Notes: generated from the letters alone by a model not told the origin. Shown: positions 26,537 through 35,799, counted from the stretch's first letter. The stretch: DNA of 64,000 nucleotides from Atopobium sp. oral taxon 199 str. F0494 (GCF_000411555.1 NZ_KE150486.1:62001-126000); one strand, 5' to 3'. Made by a program: numbers and translations.

Positions 26537-27211
26537 ATGCACCATAAGAACATCCTGCTCATTTCAGCTACCGCGCGTCTGCATGAGCGCATGCGTGAGC
26601 TTACGCGTGTGATTGATGTTTCTGTCGCCCTTGCTACTGAAGCGACGTTTTCGCAGGTACCGATATCAGGACGCACCTTTGACCTTGTTATCATTGACGA
26701 GAAGGGCCTATCGTCCGAGTTTGCTACTGCCGTTGATGCGTTCTGTACGCAAAACAGCTCCATTCCACGGCTGTTTGTTTGTGATTTGGAGGCGCTTGTC
26801 AGTTTTACTCCTCCATCTCAGGGACACAATGATTTCATTGTCGCGACGGCGGGTCTTCCGGAACTCAGCTTGCGCTGTTCGTTGCTGCTTTGGCCGGGGG
26901 CCGAAAGTACCTCTCGCGATTTGGTGATTGTGGACAATATCAAAATCAACCTTGCAACGTATCAGGTCTATATTGACGATGCTCCGGTTGATTTAACGTA
27001 TATGGAGTATTTGTTGCTTTCGTTTTTGGCAAGTCACCCATCGCGCGCGTATTCTCGAGAAGTGCTTTTGCAGCGCGTGTGGGGATTTGAATATTGCGGT
27101 GGCACTCGCACCGTTGACGTGCATGTTCGTCGTGTTCGCTCCAAGATTGGCCCACAGGCGGCGGCTCATATCGAAACAGTGCGCGGCGTCGGTTACCTAT
27201 TCCGCGTGTAA
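26537..27211 (+). CDS. OmpR/GlnR-like orphan response regulator with atypical receiver
   Basis: The 224-residue protein ends in a winged-helix domain of OmpR type (residues about 130-224: YMEYLLLSFLASHPSRAYSREVLLQRVWGFEY, TVDVHVRRVRSKIG, VRGVGYLFRV). The N-terminal half keeps a receiver-like pattern (NILLISATARL, FDLVIIDEKGL) but lacks the usual acidic pocket, and no histidine kinase gene is adjacent. This is the arrangement of actinobacterial GlnR, which senses nitrogen state without normal phosphotransfer. Being 51 bases downstream of glnA, which has a GlnR-box-like site, it is the likely nitrogen regulator. Confidence 0.78.
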   Translation: MHHKNILLISATARLHERMRELTRVIDVSVALATEATFSQVPISGRTFDLVIIDEKGLSSEFATAVDAFCTQNSSIPRLFVCDLEALVSFTPPSQGHNDFIVATAGLPELSLRCSLLLWPGAESTSRDLVIVDNIKINLATYQVYIDDAPVDLTYMEYLLLSFLASHPSRAYSREVLLQRVWGFEYCGGTRTVDVHVRRVRSKIGPQAAAHIETVRGVGYLFRV

Positions 27212-27318
27212 CGCGCGCGCATGGAAATGAAATCCTTTTGTAGAATAGTATGCGCATAAAGCGTATGCGTATAACATGTACGCGTATGAGTATGAGGTAT
27301 GCGCACGAGAAACGATGG

Positions 27319-27352
27319 CTGATAGTCCTGTCATGTGGTGACAGCCTATCGG
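27319..27352 (+). promoter_or_regulatory. Hairpin in the htrA leader
   Basis: CTGATAG pairs with CTATCGG (one wobble) outside CTGTCA/TGACAG, with a five-base loop, giving a 13-bp stem about 32 bases before the htrA start. There is no T-run, so it is not a terminator. It may be an operator or mRNA-stability element. The bases upstream (27240-27300) contain several overlapping GTATGCG/GCGTATG repeats. Confidence 0.45.
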
Positions 27353-27384
27353 TTTGTTCGATAAGAACGTAAGGGAGATGTATC

Positions 27385-28992
27385 ATGGACAGCCACGAAA
27401 ACGGCATGTCAGAGATACCCGGCGCCGTTGTGTCGCCTTCAGAGACGTCACCTCAAGCAGAGCAAACGCTTGAGATGTCGCATGTGCAGGCGCAAGGGCA
27501 ACCAGAAGAGCCAACGCTAGCACCGAAGCCAACGCCAGAGAAACGCGGCGGGGGCGGGATGGCGCTTCGTTTTCTGGTAAGTGTGCTGGGAGGCGGCATT
27601 GGCGCGGCGCTCATTGTGGGCATCCTTTTTGCGGCAGGTGTCTTTGGTCAATCCGGACAGGTGGTCAACCGGTCTACCAATGTAACAGTGAGTGGTTCAA
27701 ATCAGCCCGTACAGGATGTGACCATCAACGCCAGTCGGCAAAATGCAGACGTAAGCGAAGCTGTCGCATCCAAGGCTCTCCCTTCGGTTGTGTCGGTATA
27801 TGTCACCTATAAAGACGGAAAGCAAGGATCAGGCTCAGGTGTCATCTTTGATAAAGACGGAAATATCGTTACCAATTATCACGTTATAGAAAATTGCGAA
27901 AAAGTAACGGTATCGATGGGAAACACGGAGTACGACGCGACTGTTGTGGGATATGACGCCTCTTCTGACCTGGCGGTTCTCCACGCGGACTTCAAGGGAA
28001 CTTCAATCGTTCCCATTGAGATAGGCGATTCCTCTAAGCTTGTTCCCGGCAGTTGGGTGATGAGCGTTGGAAGTCCGTTTGGACTGGAGCATTCCGTTTC
28101 CGCCGGCATCGTATCAGCGCTTTCCCGCGGGGACCTTATGCAAACCGAGAGCGGCGAGATTGCCGTGTATGCAAACCTCATTCAGGTGGACGCGGCTATC
28201 AATCCGGGGAACTCCGGCGGAGCGCTCGTTGACTCCAACGGTAAGCTGGTGGGAATTTGCACGCTCTTCTCGTCAGATACCAAGTCGTTTGCCGGCATAG
28301 GCTTTGCTATTCCGGGAAATTACGCGGTGGATATCGCGAGGCAGATTATTTCCGGTAAGCAGGTGACCCATGCGTATCTGGGTCTGTCGATGCAGACGGT
28401 AAACGAGCGAAACGCCAAGTCAAACGACCTGGACATCGATTATGGCGCCTATGTTGCCGATTCAGATCCCACAGGGCCAGCGACAAAAGCGGGAATTAAA
28501 AACGGCGATATCATCATCTCCATTAATGGTAAGAAAATTTCGTCCTCTGATGAGGTCCTGGTGGAAGTGCGTTCTCATTCGATTGGCGATGTCGTTACAG
28601 TTGATGTTATTCGAGACGGCGAGAGCAAGACGTTCAAGGTAACTCTTGGCTCTGATGAGGCTTTGAGTAGCCTGAAGAAGAAGGGTGAAGATAACACTCC
28701 GAATAGTCTTAAACAGAAAAATCAGGATCAAGACGATCAGGAAGGCGAAGAAGGCGAGGAAGGCGAAGGCGACGTTGAGGGTGATACTGAGGACGACTCT
28801 GAATCACCAAATGATTCTCGCGAGAATACCAATAAGATTGATCCGGTCAACGAGCTTATCGACCACCTTTTGGGCGTCGACGGATCTGATCGGATTTATA
28901 AGGACAAGTTCGACCAACTCACTATTTTTGAAAAGATTGTAACTTCTTTTTACAGGATGCTCTCGGGACTGGTTTCGCTGTTTGTCAACTAG
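27385..28992 (+). CDS. HtrA/DegP-type membrane-anchored serine protease with PDZ domain
   Basis: The 535-residue protein has a disordered Pro/Glu-rich cytoplasmic N-terminus, one membrane helix near residues 60-90 (LVSVLGGGIGAALIVGILFAAGVF), a trypsin-like domain with the triad His in TNYHVI, Asp in SSDLAVL and Ser in GNSGGAL, and a PDZ domain (about 330-430: GAYVADSDPTGPATKAGIKNGDIII). An acidic low-complexity tail (EGEEGEEGEG) follows, then a C-terminal amphipathic or hydrophobic segment. Such proteases degrade or chaperone misfolded proteins outside the membrane. The ATG follows AAGGGAG. Confidence 0.92.
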   Translation: MDSHENGMSEIPGAVVSPSETSPQAEQTLEMSHVQAQGQPEEPTLAPKPTPEKRGGGGMALRFLVSVLGGGIGAALIVGILFAAGVFGQSGQVVNRSTNVTVSGSNQPVQDVTINASRQNADVSEAVASKALPSVVSVYVTYKDGKQGSGSGVIFDKDGNIVTNYHVIENCEKVTVSMGNTEYDATVVGYDASSDLAVLHADFKGTSIVPIEIGDSSKLVPGSWVMSVGSPFGLEHSVSAGIVSALSRGDLMQTESGEIAVYANLIQVDAAINPGNSGGALVDSNGKLVGICTLFSSDTKSFAGIGFAIPGNYAVDIARQIISGKQVTHAYLGLSMQTVNERNAKSNDLDIDYGAYVADSDPTGPATKAGIKNGDIIISINGKKISSSDEVLVEVRSHSIGDVVTVDVIRDGESKTFKVTLGSDEALSSLKKKGEDNTPNSLKQKNQDQDDQEGEEGEEGEGDVEGDTEDDSESPNDSRENTNKIDPVNELIDHLLGVDGSDRIYKDKFDQLTIFEKIVTSFYRMLSGLVSLFVN

Positions 28993-29042
28993 CGCCAGGC
29001 GCCTCTGAGCGCTTGTGAACAATTTGAGAAGGCGAGTAAGAG

Positions 29043-29219
29043 CTACTCCTCAGAAGTGAGCGGTTTACCTGCCGCATTGACATCAATGTGACAGTAACCT
29101 CCTGGGTTCTTCTTGAGGTGGCTTTGATGGTAGTTCTCAGCAAGGATGTAATTGCGCAGGGGATCAACCTCAACGGCTACCTTACGTTTGAGGCGTTGCT
29201 CCTGCGCGATGATGACGCA
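29043..29219 (-). pseudogene. C-terminal remnant of peptide methionine sulfoxide reductase MsrA
   Basis: On the minus strand this stretch encodes about 57 residues, including VIIAQEQRLKRKVAVEVD, the family block AENYHQSHLKKNPGGYCHID, and an end at TAG after LTSEE. That is the C-terminus of MsrA (or of an MsrA-containing fusion). There is no upstream catalytic GCFW motif; the frame closes at a TAG exactly where repeat copy 1 begins. The gene appears truncated, plausibly by insertion or recombination of the repeat. Confidence 0.75.
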
Positions 29220-29442
29220 ATTCTATATTCTTCTCAAAGAGTCGCGTGAGCTATAGAAGAAGATTCCAGATTTAGGCATGAGTTGTGATATGAAAACTCC
29301 TAAAAAAGGCATCAGTTGTGATAAATCCCCTAAAAATGCCATGAGTTGTGAAGTATTTTTATCACAACTGTGGCATTTTTTTGGAATTGCGAGCTTGGAA
29401 TTACGAACTTGGAATTGCGAGCAGAACCGTGAAATATGAACC
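29220..29442. repeat. Dispersed repeat, copy 1 (long form)
   Basis: A core (about 29262-29394) contains three direct copies of GTTGTGA at 29282, 29315 and 29345 and one inverted TCACAAC at 29362-29368, separated by CTAAAAA tracts, so the end folds into a GCCATGAGTTGTGA/TCACAACTGTGGC hairpin. The core is almost identical to copies 2 and 3. The left shoulder (29222-29262) and right shoulder match copy 2 at only about 80 %. On the right, a 14-base TTGGAATTGCGAGC unit is repeated three times (29381-29422). No transposase is present. Confidence 0.85.
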
Positions 29443-29508
29443 GTCATTTGCCCGTTGGACTACGGTAGCAAACGTTATGTAGCGGTTATGCGACTTTGCT
29501 CGTGGCGG

Positions 29509-30507
29509 CTAGTCAATTTCGCCCGGAGCGACGCGAGCCAGCGCCTGATCGTAATCGCGGGTGCTGCGGAAGACATCGTGCGTGTAGGGATTGATGTCTT
29601 GCATCTTGGAGCGATAGATGATGTAGCCGAGCGCCAAAACGTTTGTCACCAAAGCGATGACTGAGACAATGACGTTGGTGTTGTAGTTCAGCACGGAGTG
29701 CGTGACAAACACGCTGTTCTCCTGAAAAGCAGGGAAGACCTGCGCGAACATACACCAGATAGCAAGCGTATTAGCGCGGTTTTGAATCCACGCGCCCTTA
29801 TTCCAAATCGCGTTAGCAACGGTTGGGGCAAGCAAGAGCGCGAAGCCGCAGAAGAACGCGTGGTGCGGCAGGCAGTTATAGGTGTAGCAGAAGTTCCAGA
29901 TGTCGTAGGCGATGATGAAGACCCACGTCATGTCGGGCCAAAGCATATCGTGTCCGTCCTTGGAGGAATAGACGTTCCACCAGGCGGTCATGCAAAAGAT
30001 GTTCAAAAGTCCCGCGATGCCGTTAAATACGTTGTTCCAGCCGGCGACCTGCGTGGCTCCCTCGGAGGTAACCCATGTCTGCTCACCAAGCGCAAAGAAG
30101 TGATACGCGCTCTCGAAGTCTGAGACAACGGCAATCAAGATATTGATAGCGACAATGACAAAGGGAAATGCCTTAAACCAGTGCGCTTTACCCAGTGCGC
30201 CCCAGTGATACTTGATAACCATAAAGCCCAAACAACCCGCAAGAGCTGCGTACACCTTGGCATAGTGAAACCAGCTGTTTTGATAGATGTTCGTAGGGTT
30301 ATTGATAGCCCATTCCTGGCCGTTTGCAACGCCTACGGCAATTGCGACGCAGTAGATGGTCATGGCAACGGGCAAGACAACGAACATAAAGATGCCGCCG
30401 GCTTTTGAGCGTCGCGCGATTTCATTTGTGACGATAAGAGCCACAAAGACAGCAATCCAACCAAGCCACTGAAAAGCGGCATGATCGCCATAGACGTTGA
30501 ATAACAT
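29509..30507 (-). CDS. Multi-pass membrane protein, DUF5692-like
   Basis: The 332-residue protein has about nine hydrophobic segments and conserved-looking polar motifs inside them (WHYAK-type NSWFHYAKVYAALAG, the WPDMTWVFIIAYDIWNFCYTYNCLPHHAFFCGFALLLAP region). I associate it with DUF5692, a membrane family of unknown function in anaerobic Actinobacteria and Firmicutes; this is recognition of pattern, not a search. The start ATG at 30507 has AAGGAGAG upstream. A longer in-frame reading to 30684 is not supported. The gap 30508-30805 holds a minus-strand TATACT near 30612 and otherwise nothing clear. Confidence 0.72.
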   Translation of the reverse strand: MLFNVYGDHAAFQWLGWIAVFVALIVTNEIARRSKAGGIFMFVVLPVAMTIYCVAIAVGVANGQEWAINNPTNIYQNSWFHYAKVYAALAGCLGFMVIKYHWGALGKAHWFKAFPFVIVAINILIAVVSDFESAYHFFALGEQTWVTSEGATQVAGWNNVFNGIAGLLNIFCMTAWWNVYSSKDGHDMLWPDMTWVFIIAYDIWNFCYTYNCLPHHAFFCGFALLLAPTVANAIWNKGAWIQNRANTLAIWCMFAQVFPAFQENSVFVTHSVLNYNTNVIVSVIALVTNVLALGYIIYRSKMQDINPYTHDVFRSTRDYDQALARVAPGEID

Positions 30508-30805
30508 ATTCTCTCCTTCGAATACCTCATCAAATACATTTTGCAAAGTGCAAGGGGTAAGGCGCACATTGCACAGGGCGTTTCTGCGAAACGACTTTTC
30601 TGATGTATTCCAAGTATAGCTATTTGAATTGATGCGTGGCGAATCATCGGTGATGCGGCGGCATTTTCCGGTGAACGCAAGCATCGGCCGCTGAGGGCGG
30701 GCTGAGATGCAAGACGGCGCTGAAAGGCTTGCTGTGAAGCGGGTATACGAGGGATAGTTTGACCATTGCAGCGCATGCGCTGTCTGACAGAAAGTGAGCT
30801 ATATC

Positions 30806-31129
30806 ATGGCTACAGCCAATCTTGAACTCTTCTTTAAGCCATCCTGTCCGTATTGCCATAAGGTTCTGTCTTTTATGGACGCCAACAACATCAAGTTGCC
30901 CCTGCACGATATTGAAGCTGATGAGGCGTCTCGTGAGCGTCTTATCAACGAGGGAGGTAAGCGTCAGGTTCCCTGTCTTTTTATCGATGGTACGGCGCTC
31001 TATGAGTCCAATGACATCATTGAGTATCTGAAAAAGACGTTCGGCGCTAGCAGCACGGGCGAGGGCGAGAAGGACAGCAGCACTTCGACCGGCGGCTCAT
31101 GCACCATCGGTGGCGGCTGTTCTTTCTAA
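30806..31129 (+). CDS. Glutaredoxin-like protein
   Basis: The 107-residue protein has the dithiol active site CPYC (C14, C17) in ELFFKPSCPYCHKVLSFM, the cis-proline VPCLF and the GG/SNDIIEYL glutathione-binding helix, all typical of glutaredoxins. The last 25 residues are Ser/Thr/Gly-rich with two extra cysteines (GGSCTIGGGCSF), unlike classical glutaredoxins. It probably reduces disulfides or handles metal or persulfide. The ATG at 30806 follows GAAAGTGAG; an in-frame GTG lies four codons earlier. Confidence 0.88.
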   Translation: MATANLELFFKPSCPYCHKVLSFMDANNIKLPLHDIEADEASRERLINEGGKRQVPCLFIDGTALYESNDIIEYLKKTFGASSTGEGEKDSSTSTGGSCTIGGGCSF

Positions 31130-31152
31130 AACGAAAAAGGTTGTAAGAAATT

Positions 31153-31181
31153 TAGGCTCGGCACTCAGGTGTTCGAGCCTA
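31153..31181. terminator. Bidirectional terminator between convergent genes
   Basis: TAGGCTCG (31153-31160) and CGAGCCTA (31174-31181) form an 8-bp perfect stem with a 13-base loop, between the glutaredoxin gene and the stop of the convergent flippase gene, whose TAG is part of the stem. T-rich bases follow on both strands. Confidence 0.65.
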
Positions 31182-32597
31182 TTCATTTCTATACCGGCGC
31201 CGAAGACTGATATAGTCGCTGACCAGCAATAAAAAGAGGATTGCCATAGTGGTAAAGCTGCCGATGACAGCGCCGTTAAGTCCGTCGAATCCAACCATCA
31301 TATATATGACGGGAATTGCGATAATAAACGAAATAACGTAGATACGCGTCACGTCGCGTTGAGCCCGGAGAATTGTAATAATCTGATAGAGATAATCGAT
31401 GCCAGCGCAAAGCCCGCCGGTAACTACCATGACGCGGGCAAGATTTCGATACTGCTCAAAATCGGTGCCGTACAAAAAGGTATTAAGAGGGATGCCGATA
31501 AGGTCAACAAAAAGAACAGTAGCCGCGGTAATGAGGACGATGACGCCAAGCATAGCAAGCACTACCAGTCCAAACCGATGTTTGGAATCGGGATCTTCCC
31601 ATATATTGGCAAGCCTTACCAGCTGCGGACGGTATATCAAAATCGATGCCATTAAAATCATATGAGCAGGGAAGTAGAGCGCATTGAAATAAAGCTGATT
31701 GTCGTAGGAGAGCGTTCCCTCCATAGCGAACTTTGGTATTGAATCAATAAGGTTGTACAAAAAGAGTCCCAAAAAGAGGGGCCAGCATTGGACAAAGATT
31801 TTCTTAACGCCTTGTATGGTTAAAGGTGCGCTCTTCTCTGTTTCCAGAAGCGCAAGCGGAATGGTTACCGCAACAAGGGTCAGCATTGCGATGATGCCCA
31901 TTGCCCATGAGGCCCAGGTGAGATTTCTCGTTATCAAGAGCGTGAGGGAAAAGATGACACCTCCCAGGATGCACCGAAGAGCCTGTGAAATGCCAGCCAG
32001 ATACAGTTTGTCTTTTTGCTGAAGTCTTCCTTCGTATACGTCAGCCATGCCATCGGCAAATCGAAATACAAAGACGCCTGTACATAGTGAAAACATAGGC
32101 TCGCCGTAGCCGCGAAACAGGCACCACATACCTCCGAGCGCCAGCATCGCAAGGCAGGACAAAAGGCGCTGTGCCTGGTAATCGGAGAAGGACAGCAGCT
32201 CGTCAAGGTCAGAGACCTGGAAGGTGCGTACGCCGTACTGCGCCACAAAAAGCAGGAGCATGCCTATGACAAAAGCCATAGAAAAGAGTCCCGCCTGCTC
32301 AACGCCGACGAGTTGCGAACAGACAACGGCAAGCAAGGGAAAAAGCGCCCCCCACGAACTTTGCCCTACGATGTTGGCGAGGTAGTCTCGTTTGGTTTGA
32401 TGAGCGAGGTATTGCGCGCTCTGTTTGGCAAGCCCGCCGGAAAAAATCGAAGAGATTACACGGTCCCACCACTGCCCAACGAGTGATGTGAACGCGTTTG
32501 AGGTATCTTTGCCAGAAGTATCAGTGGCAGCGCGATCTGAGTAGCGAGGGGTGCGATATCTGGGTGCTTCGGTTTTCTGAGGTGTACGGCCAAACAT
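31179..32597 (-). CDS. Polysaccharide flippase-like membrane protein (MOP superfamily)
   Basis: The 472-residue protein has a hydrophilic N-terminal extension of about 70 residues and then about 12 membrane segments. The pattern, including YLANIVGQSSWGALFPLLAVVCSQLVGVEQAGLFSMAF at the first helices, fits Wzx/RfbX-type lipid-linked oligosaccharide flippases. No glycosyltransferase or other surface-polysaccharide gene lies next to it, so the substrate is open. AAGGA precedes the start by 13 bases. It is divergent from ppc. Confidence 0.75.
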   Translation of the reverse strand: MFGRTPQKTEAPRYRTPRYSDRAATDTSGKDTSNAFTSLVGQWWDRVISSIFSGGLAKQSAQYLAHQTKRDYLANIVGQSSWGALFPLLAVVCSQLVGVEQAGLFSMAFVIGMLLLFVAQYGVRTFQVSDLDELLSFSDYQAQRLLSCLAMLALGGMWCLFRGYGEPMFSLCTGVFVFRFADGMADVYEGRLQQKDKLYLAGISQALRCILGGVIFSLTLLITRNLTWASWAMGIIAMLTLVAVTIPLALLETEKSAPLTIQGVKKIFVQCWPLFLGLFLYNLIDSIPKFAMEGTLSYDNQLYFNALYFPAHMILMASILIYRPQLVRLANIWEDPDSKHRFGLVVLAMLGVIVLITAATVLFVDLIGIPLNTFLYGTDFEQYRNLARVMVVTGGLCAGIDYLYQIITILRAQRDVTRIYVISFIIAIPVIYMMVGFDGLNGAVIGSFTTMAILFLLLVSDYISLRRRYRNE

Positions 32598-32755
32598 AAA
32601 CGAGCGAAGGTCCTTTCGGGTGGAGTGCCTGCTGCGGATAAGAAGCGTATGGATTACATGTTCTTCTTACCCGTGTTCTCTCTTGATTGTACGGCACGAT
32701 GTACATCTGATTACGAATGACGCAATTTTGTGTAAAAGTCGCCACAAACGAGTAG

Positions 32756-32787
32756 GGTATAGAGAGAAGTACGGTATAGAGAGAATA
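32756..32787 (+). promoter_or_regulatory. Duplicated GGTATAGAGAGAA upstream of ppc
   Basis: Two copies of GGTATAGAGAGAA, about 19 bases apart, lie 40-75 bases before the ppc start. Each contains a TATAGA that could act as a -10, so they may be duplicated promoter elements or an activator's tandem site. The rest of the 229-base gap to the flippase gene shows only a TGTAC/GTACA inverted repeat around 32693-32712. Confidence 0.4.
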
Positions 32788-32826
32788 TTGATAACGCGTG
32801 TTCGGATTTGAAGGGAACTCCTTGCA

Positions 32827-35739
32827 ATGTCTGACAGTGGTAGAGATACGATTCGCTCCGGCAGAGAAGAGGCGCGTGCTGTTCGCCAGGATCTTGATGA
32901 GATTCGAGGCGCTGTGCATCGCGGTGACTATGGTATAGAGCGTCGCGACGCTGAGATTGCGGCGGCTCGCACAGTCATTGACGCGGTGAACGCTCCGGCT
33001 GAGCTGCGTGATAATCTGGCGCTTTTTTTGCGCCTGGTGCGCAAGGTGCTGTCTGAGTATGATGTCGAACTTCGTGTGAGCTTTGATACGCTGCTGATAA
33101 ACGCCATTGCCGCCGGCCCCGATGATACGGCGGCGCGCCTTGAAGAGATGCGTGTGAGTGGAAAAGGGTCGCCGGCGGGCTTTGTGGCTTCCATTGCGGC
33201 GGCTATCGACTCCGCGCGGACGGCTGACGCGGAGAAAAAGTCGCTCAACTCGTTTTTGCAGTTTGCTTCAAAGATTGATGATCTTTCGGTCGGAAAATCC
33301 ACCCTTTTGATGCGGGCGTTTGTAACCTACTTCCACCTCGCTAACCTCTGCGAGGAAAACTACCGCGTACAGAGTCTGCGCGCCCGTGAGGCATCGGTGT
33401 CTACTACGTCGGTCGATGACCCTATCAATGATATTACCGTGGCATACCGCCAGCTCATTGATGAATGCGGTGAAGAAGTCGCTCGAAAGCGCCTTGAGCG
33501 CCTGGAGTTCCATCCTGTCTTTACCGCCCATCCTACGGAAGCGCGCCGAAAAACTATCGAGAAGCGTATCCGCACTATCTCCGAGCTGTTGGATGAGCGC
33601 TCCGATTTGGGCGGCATCGCGCGTCTTGAGAACGAGCGCCGCATGCTTGAGGAGATTGACGCGCTGTTCCGCACGTCTCCGATTGCCCACAAAAAACCAA
33701 CGCCTCTCGAAGAAGCCGATACCATTTTGAACATCTTTGATGCAACGCTTTTTGAGATGGTGCCCAGCGTGTATCGTCGCTTTGATGATTGGGAACTCGG
33801 AGAGCTTGCCGGTACAGTGCCTCCCGTCTGTCCGCCGTTTTTCCACCCGGGCAGCTGGATTGGTTCTGATAGGGATGGAAATCCTAACGTGACCGCGCGG
33901 GTTTCTCGCAAGGTTGCCGAGAAGTATCGTGTGCACGTGCTGGACGCCCTTGCCCGAGCGACGCATGAAATTTCTCGCTCTTTGACGCTTGATGGCATTT
34001 CAACGCCGCCTTCAGACGAGCTTGCGCAGCTGTGGAGTCATCAGACCGAAATGAGTGAGTCACTGTCATCTCACGCGTTTGACAAGGCGGGGTCCGAGCT
34101 GCATCGCGCCACGATGCGCGTCATTTCCGACCGTCTGAACGCTACTATCAAACGCAATTCCGATCTCATGTATCAAAACGCGGACGAGTACATTGCTGAT
34201 CTGCGCATTGTTCAGGATTCTCTGGCTCAGGCCGGTGCTGTCCGCGCCGCGTACGGCCCCATGCAAAAGCTTATCTGGCAAGCGCAAACCTTTGGGTTCC
34301 ACCTTGTTGAGATGGAATTCCGTCAGCATTCGCTGGTGCACAAGCGCGCGCTTGAGGATATCCTCAAGCATGGCCGAGCGGGAGAGAAGGGCGAGCTTGA
34401 CCATATGACGCACGAGGTGATGGACACCTTCCGTGCCATCGGCTCTATCCAACGCAAGAACGGCGTCAACGCGGCACGGCGCTATATCATTTCTTTCACG
34501 AGAACGGCTGAGGATATAGAAAACGTCTACAAATTGGCGCGCCTCTCGTTTTCGCATGAGGAAGACGCTCCCGTGCTTGACGTCATTCCTTTATTTGAGC
34601 AGCTTGAGGACCTTGAAAGCGCTGTAACGACAATGGAAAAGGTTATCCAGCTGCCAGACGTGCAGCGCCGTCTTGCGCAGACGCATCGCCGGCTCGAAGT
34701 GATGCTGGGGTATTCCGACTCTTCCAAGGAAGCCGGTCCTACCTCAGCTACGTTGGTACTTCATGCTACGCAGGCAGCCCTTGCGCAATGGGCCGAGAAG
34801 CACGATATCGACCTCGTTTTGATGCACGGGCGTGGCGGCGCTGTCGGACGCGGAGGAGGACCTGCGAACCGCGCCGTCCTGTCCCAGCCAAAGGGTTCGG
34901 TGAACTGTCGCTTTAAGCTTACCGAGCAGGGAGAGGTTATTTTTGCTCGCTATGGAGATCCGACACTGGCTCGCCGCCATGTGGAGTCGGTCGCCGGCGC
35001 CACGCTTTTGCAGTCGGCTCCATCTGTGGAGCGACGTATCACCGAAACGACGGATAAATATACTGACCTTGCGATTGAGCTTGACCGCACCTCTCAGGAA
35101 CGATTCCATAGTCTTTTGGACGCCGAAGGTTTTGCCGAGTGGTTTTCCGCGGTGACTCCGCTGACGGAGATTGGTCTTCTCCCCATCGGATCACGACCTG
35201 CCAAGCGCGGTCTTGGCGCGAAGTCGCTGGAAGATCTTCGCGCGATTCCGTGGATTTTTTCTTGGTCGCAGGCGCGCATCAATCTGGCTGCCTGGTATGG
35301 TTTGGGCACCGCGTGCGAGGCGGTGGGAGATTTGGGCCGCTTGCGTTCGGCATATAAGGAATGGCCACTGTTTACAACGTTTATCGACAACATAGAGATG
35401 TCGCTTTCAAAAGTTGATACGCGCATAGCTCGACTGTATCTCTCGCTGGACAATCGCGATGATCTTGCGGAAATGGTGCTCTCGGAAATGGCTTTGACCC
35501 GCAAATGGGTGCTGGCCATTACGGGTAATAAATGGCCGCTCGAGAACCGTCGCGTGCTTGGTCCGGTTATCCGTTTGCGCCTTCCCTTTGTGAACGTGCT
35601 TTCTGTCACGCAGGTACACGCCTTGTCTGAACTGCGCATTCGCAAGGAGACGCTGACGCCGGAAGAGCGCGAACGCTTCCTCTATCTCATTCTCTGCACG
35701 GTGTCCGGCGTAGCTGCGGGCTTGCAAAATACCGGCTGA
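32827..35739 (+). CDS. ppc: Phosphoenolpyruvate carboxylase
   Basis: Ppc carboxylates PEP to oxaloacetate, replenishing C4 acids in a fermenter. The 970-residue protein has the catalytic histidine motif VFTAHPTEARRKT near residue 235, the WIGSDRDGNPNVT block near 355, LGYSDSSKEAG near 625, the second signature MHGRGGAVGRGGGP near 665, and ends in the conserved QNTG C-terminus. Length and motifs fit the bacterial type. It stands as a single gene. The feo operon promoter begins only about 15 bases after its stop, and no terminator lies between. Confidence 0.97.
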   Translation: MSDSGRDTIRSGREEARAVRQDLDEIRGAVHRGDYGIERRDAEIAAARTVIDAVNAPAELRDNLALFLRLVRKVLSEYDVELRVSFDTLLINAIAAGPDDTAARLEEMRVSGKGSPAGFVASIAAAIDSARTADAEKKSLNSFLQFASKIDDLSVGKSTLLMRAFVTYFHLANLCEENYRVQSLRAREASVSTTSVDDPINDITVAYRQLIDECGEEVARKRLERLEFHPVFTAHPTEARRKTIEKRIRTISELLDERSDLGGIARLENERRMLEEIDALFRTSPIAHKKPTPLEEADTILNIFDATLFEMVPSVYRRFDDWELGELAGTVPPVCPPFFHPGSWIGSDRDGNPNVTARVSRKVAEKYRVHVLDALARATHEISRSLTLDGISTPPSDELAQLWSHQTEMSESLSSHAFDKAGSELHRATMRVISDRLNATIKRNSDLMYQNADEYIADLRIVQDSLAQAGAVRAAYGPMQKLIWQAQTFGFHLVEMEFRQHSLVHKRALEDILKHGRAGEKGELDHMTHEVMDTFRAIGSIQRKNGVNAARRYIISFTRTAEDIENVYKLARLSFSHEEDAPVLDVIPLFEQLEDLESAVTTMEKVIQLPDVQRRLAQTHRRLEVMLGYSDSSKEAGPTSATLVLHATQAALAQWAEKHDIDLVLMHGRGGAVGRGGGPANRAVLSQPKGSVNCRFKLTEQGEVIFARYGDPTLARRHVESVAGATLLQSAPSVERRITETTDKYTDLAIELDRTSQERFHSLLDAEGFAEWFSAVTPLTEIGLLPIGSRPAKRGLGAKSLEDLRAIPWIFSWSQARINLAAWYGLGTACEAVGDLGRLRSAYKEWPLFTTFIDNIEMSLSKVDTRIARLYLSLDNRDDLAEMVLSEMALTRKWVLAITGNKWPLENRRVLGPVIRLRLPFVNVLSVTQVHALSELRIRKETLTPEERERFLYLILCTVSGVAAGLQNTG

Positions 35740-35754
35740 TATGCAGCAAAGATG

Positions 35755-35799
35755 AAGTTGGCTAACTTTTTGATAATTAAAGTTGAATTTGTATAACTT
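35755..35799 (+). promoter_or_regulatory. feo promoter with iron-box-like palindromes
   Basis: TTGATA (35770-35775), 16 bases and TATAAC (35792-35797) form a good sigma-70-type promoter. The palindrome AAGTTGGCTAACTT (35755-35768) abuts the -35 and a second AAGTT...AACTT inverted repeat (35780-35799) covers the -10. The first resembles DtxR/IdeR-type boxes, so repression by iron is plausible. Confidence 0.6.

Noticed and set aside
29262..29390. Repeat core considered as a mini-CRISPR array
   Set aside because: Only three short repeats, unequal spacing, spacers that are the same in all three genomic copies, and no cas genes.
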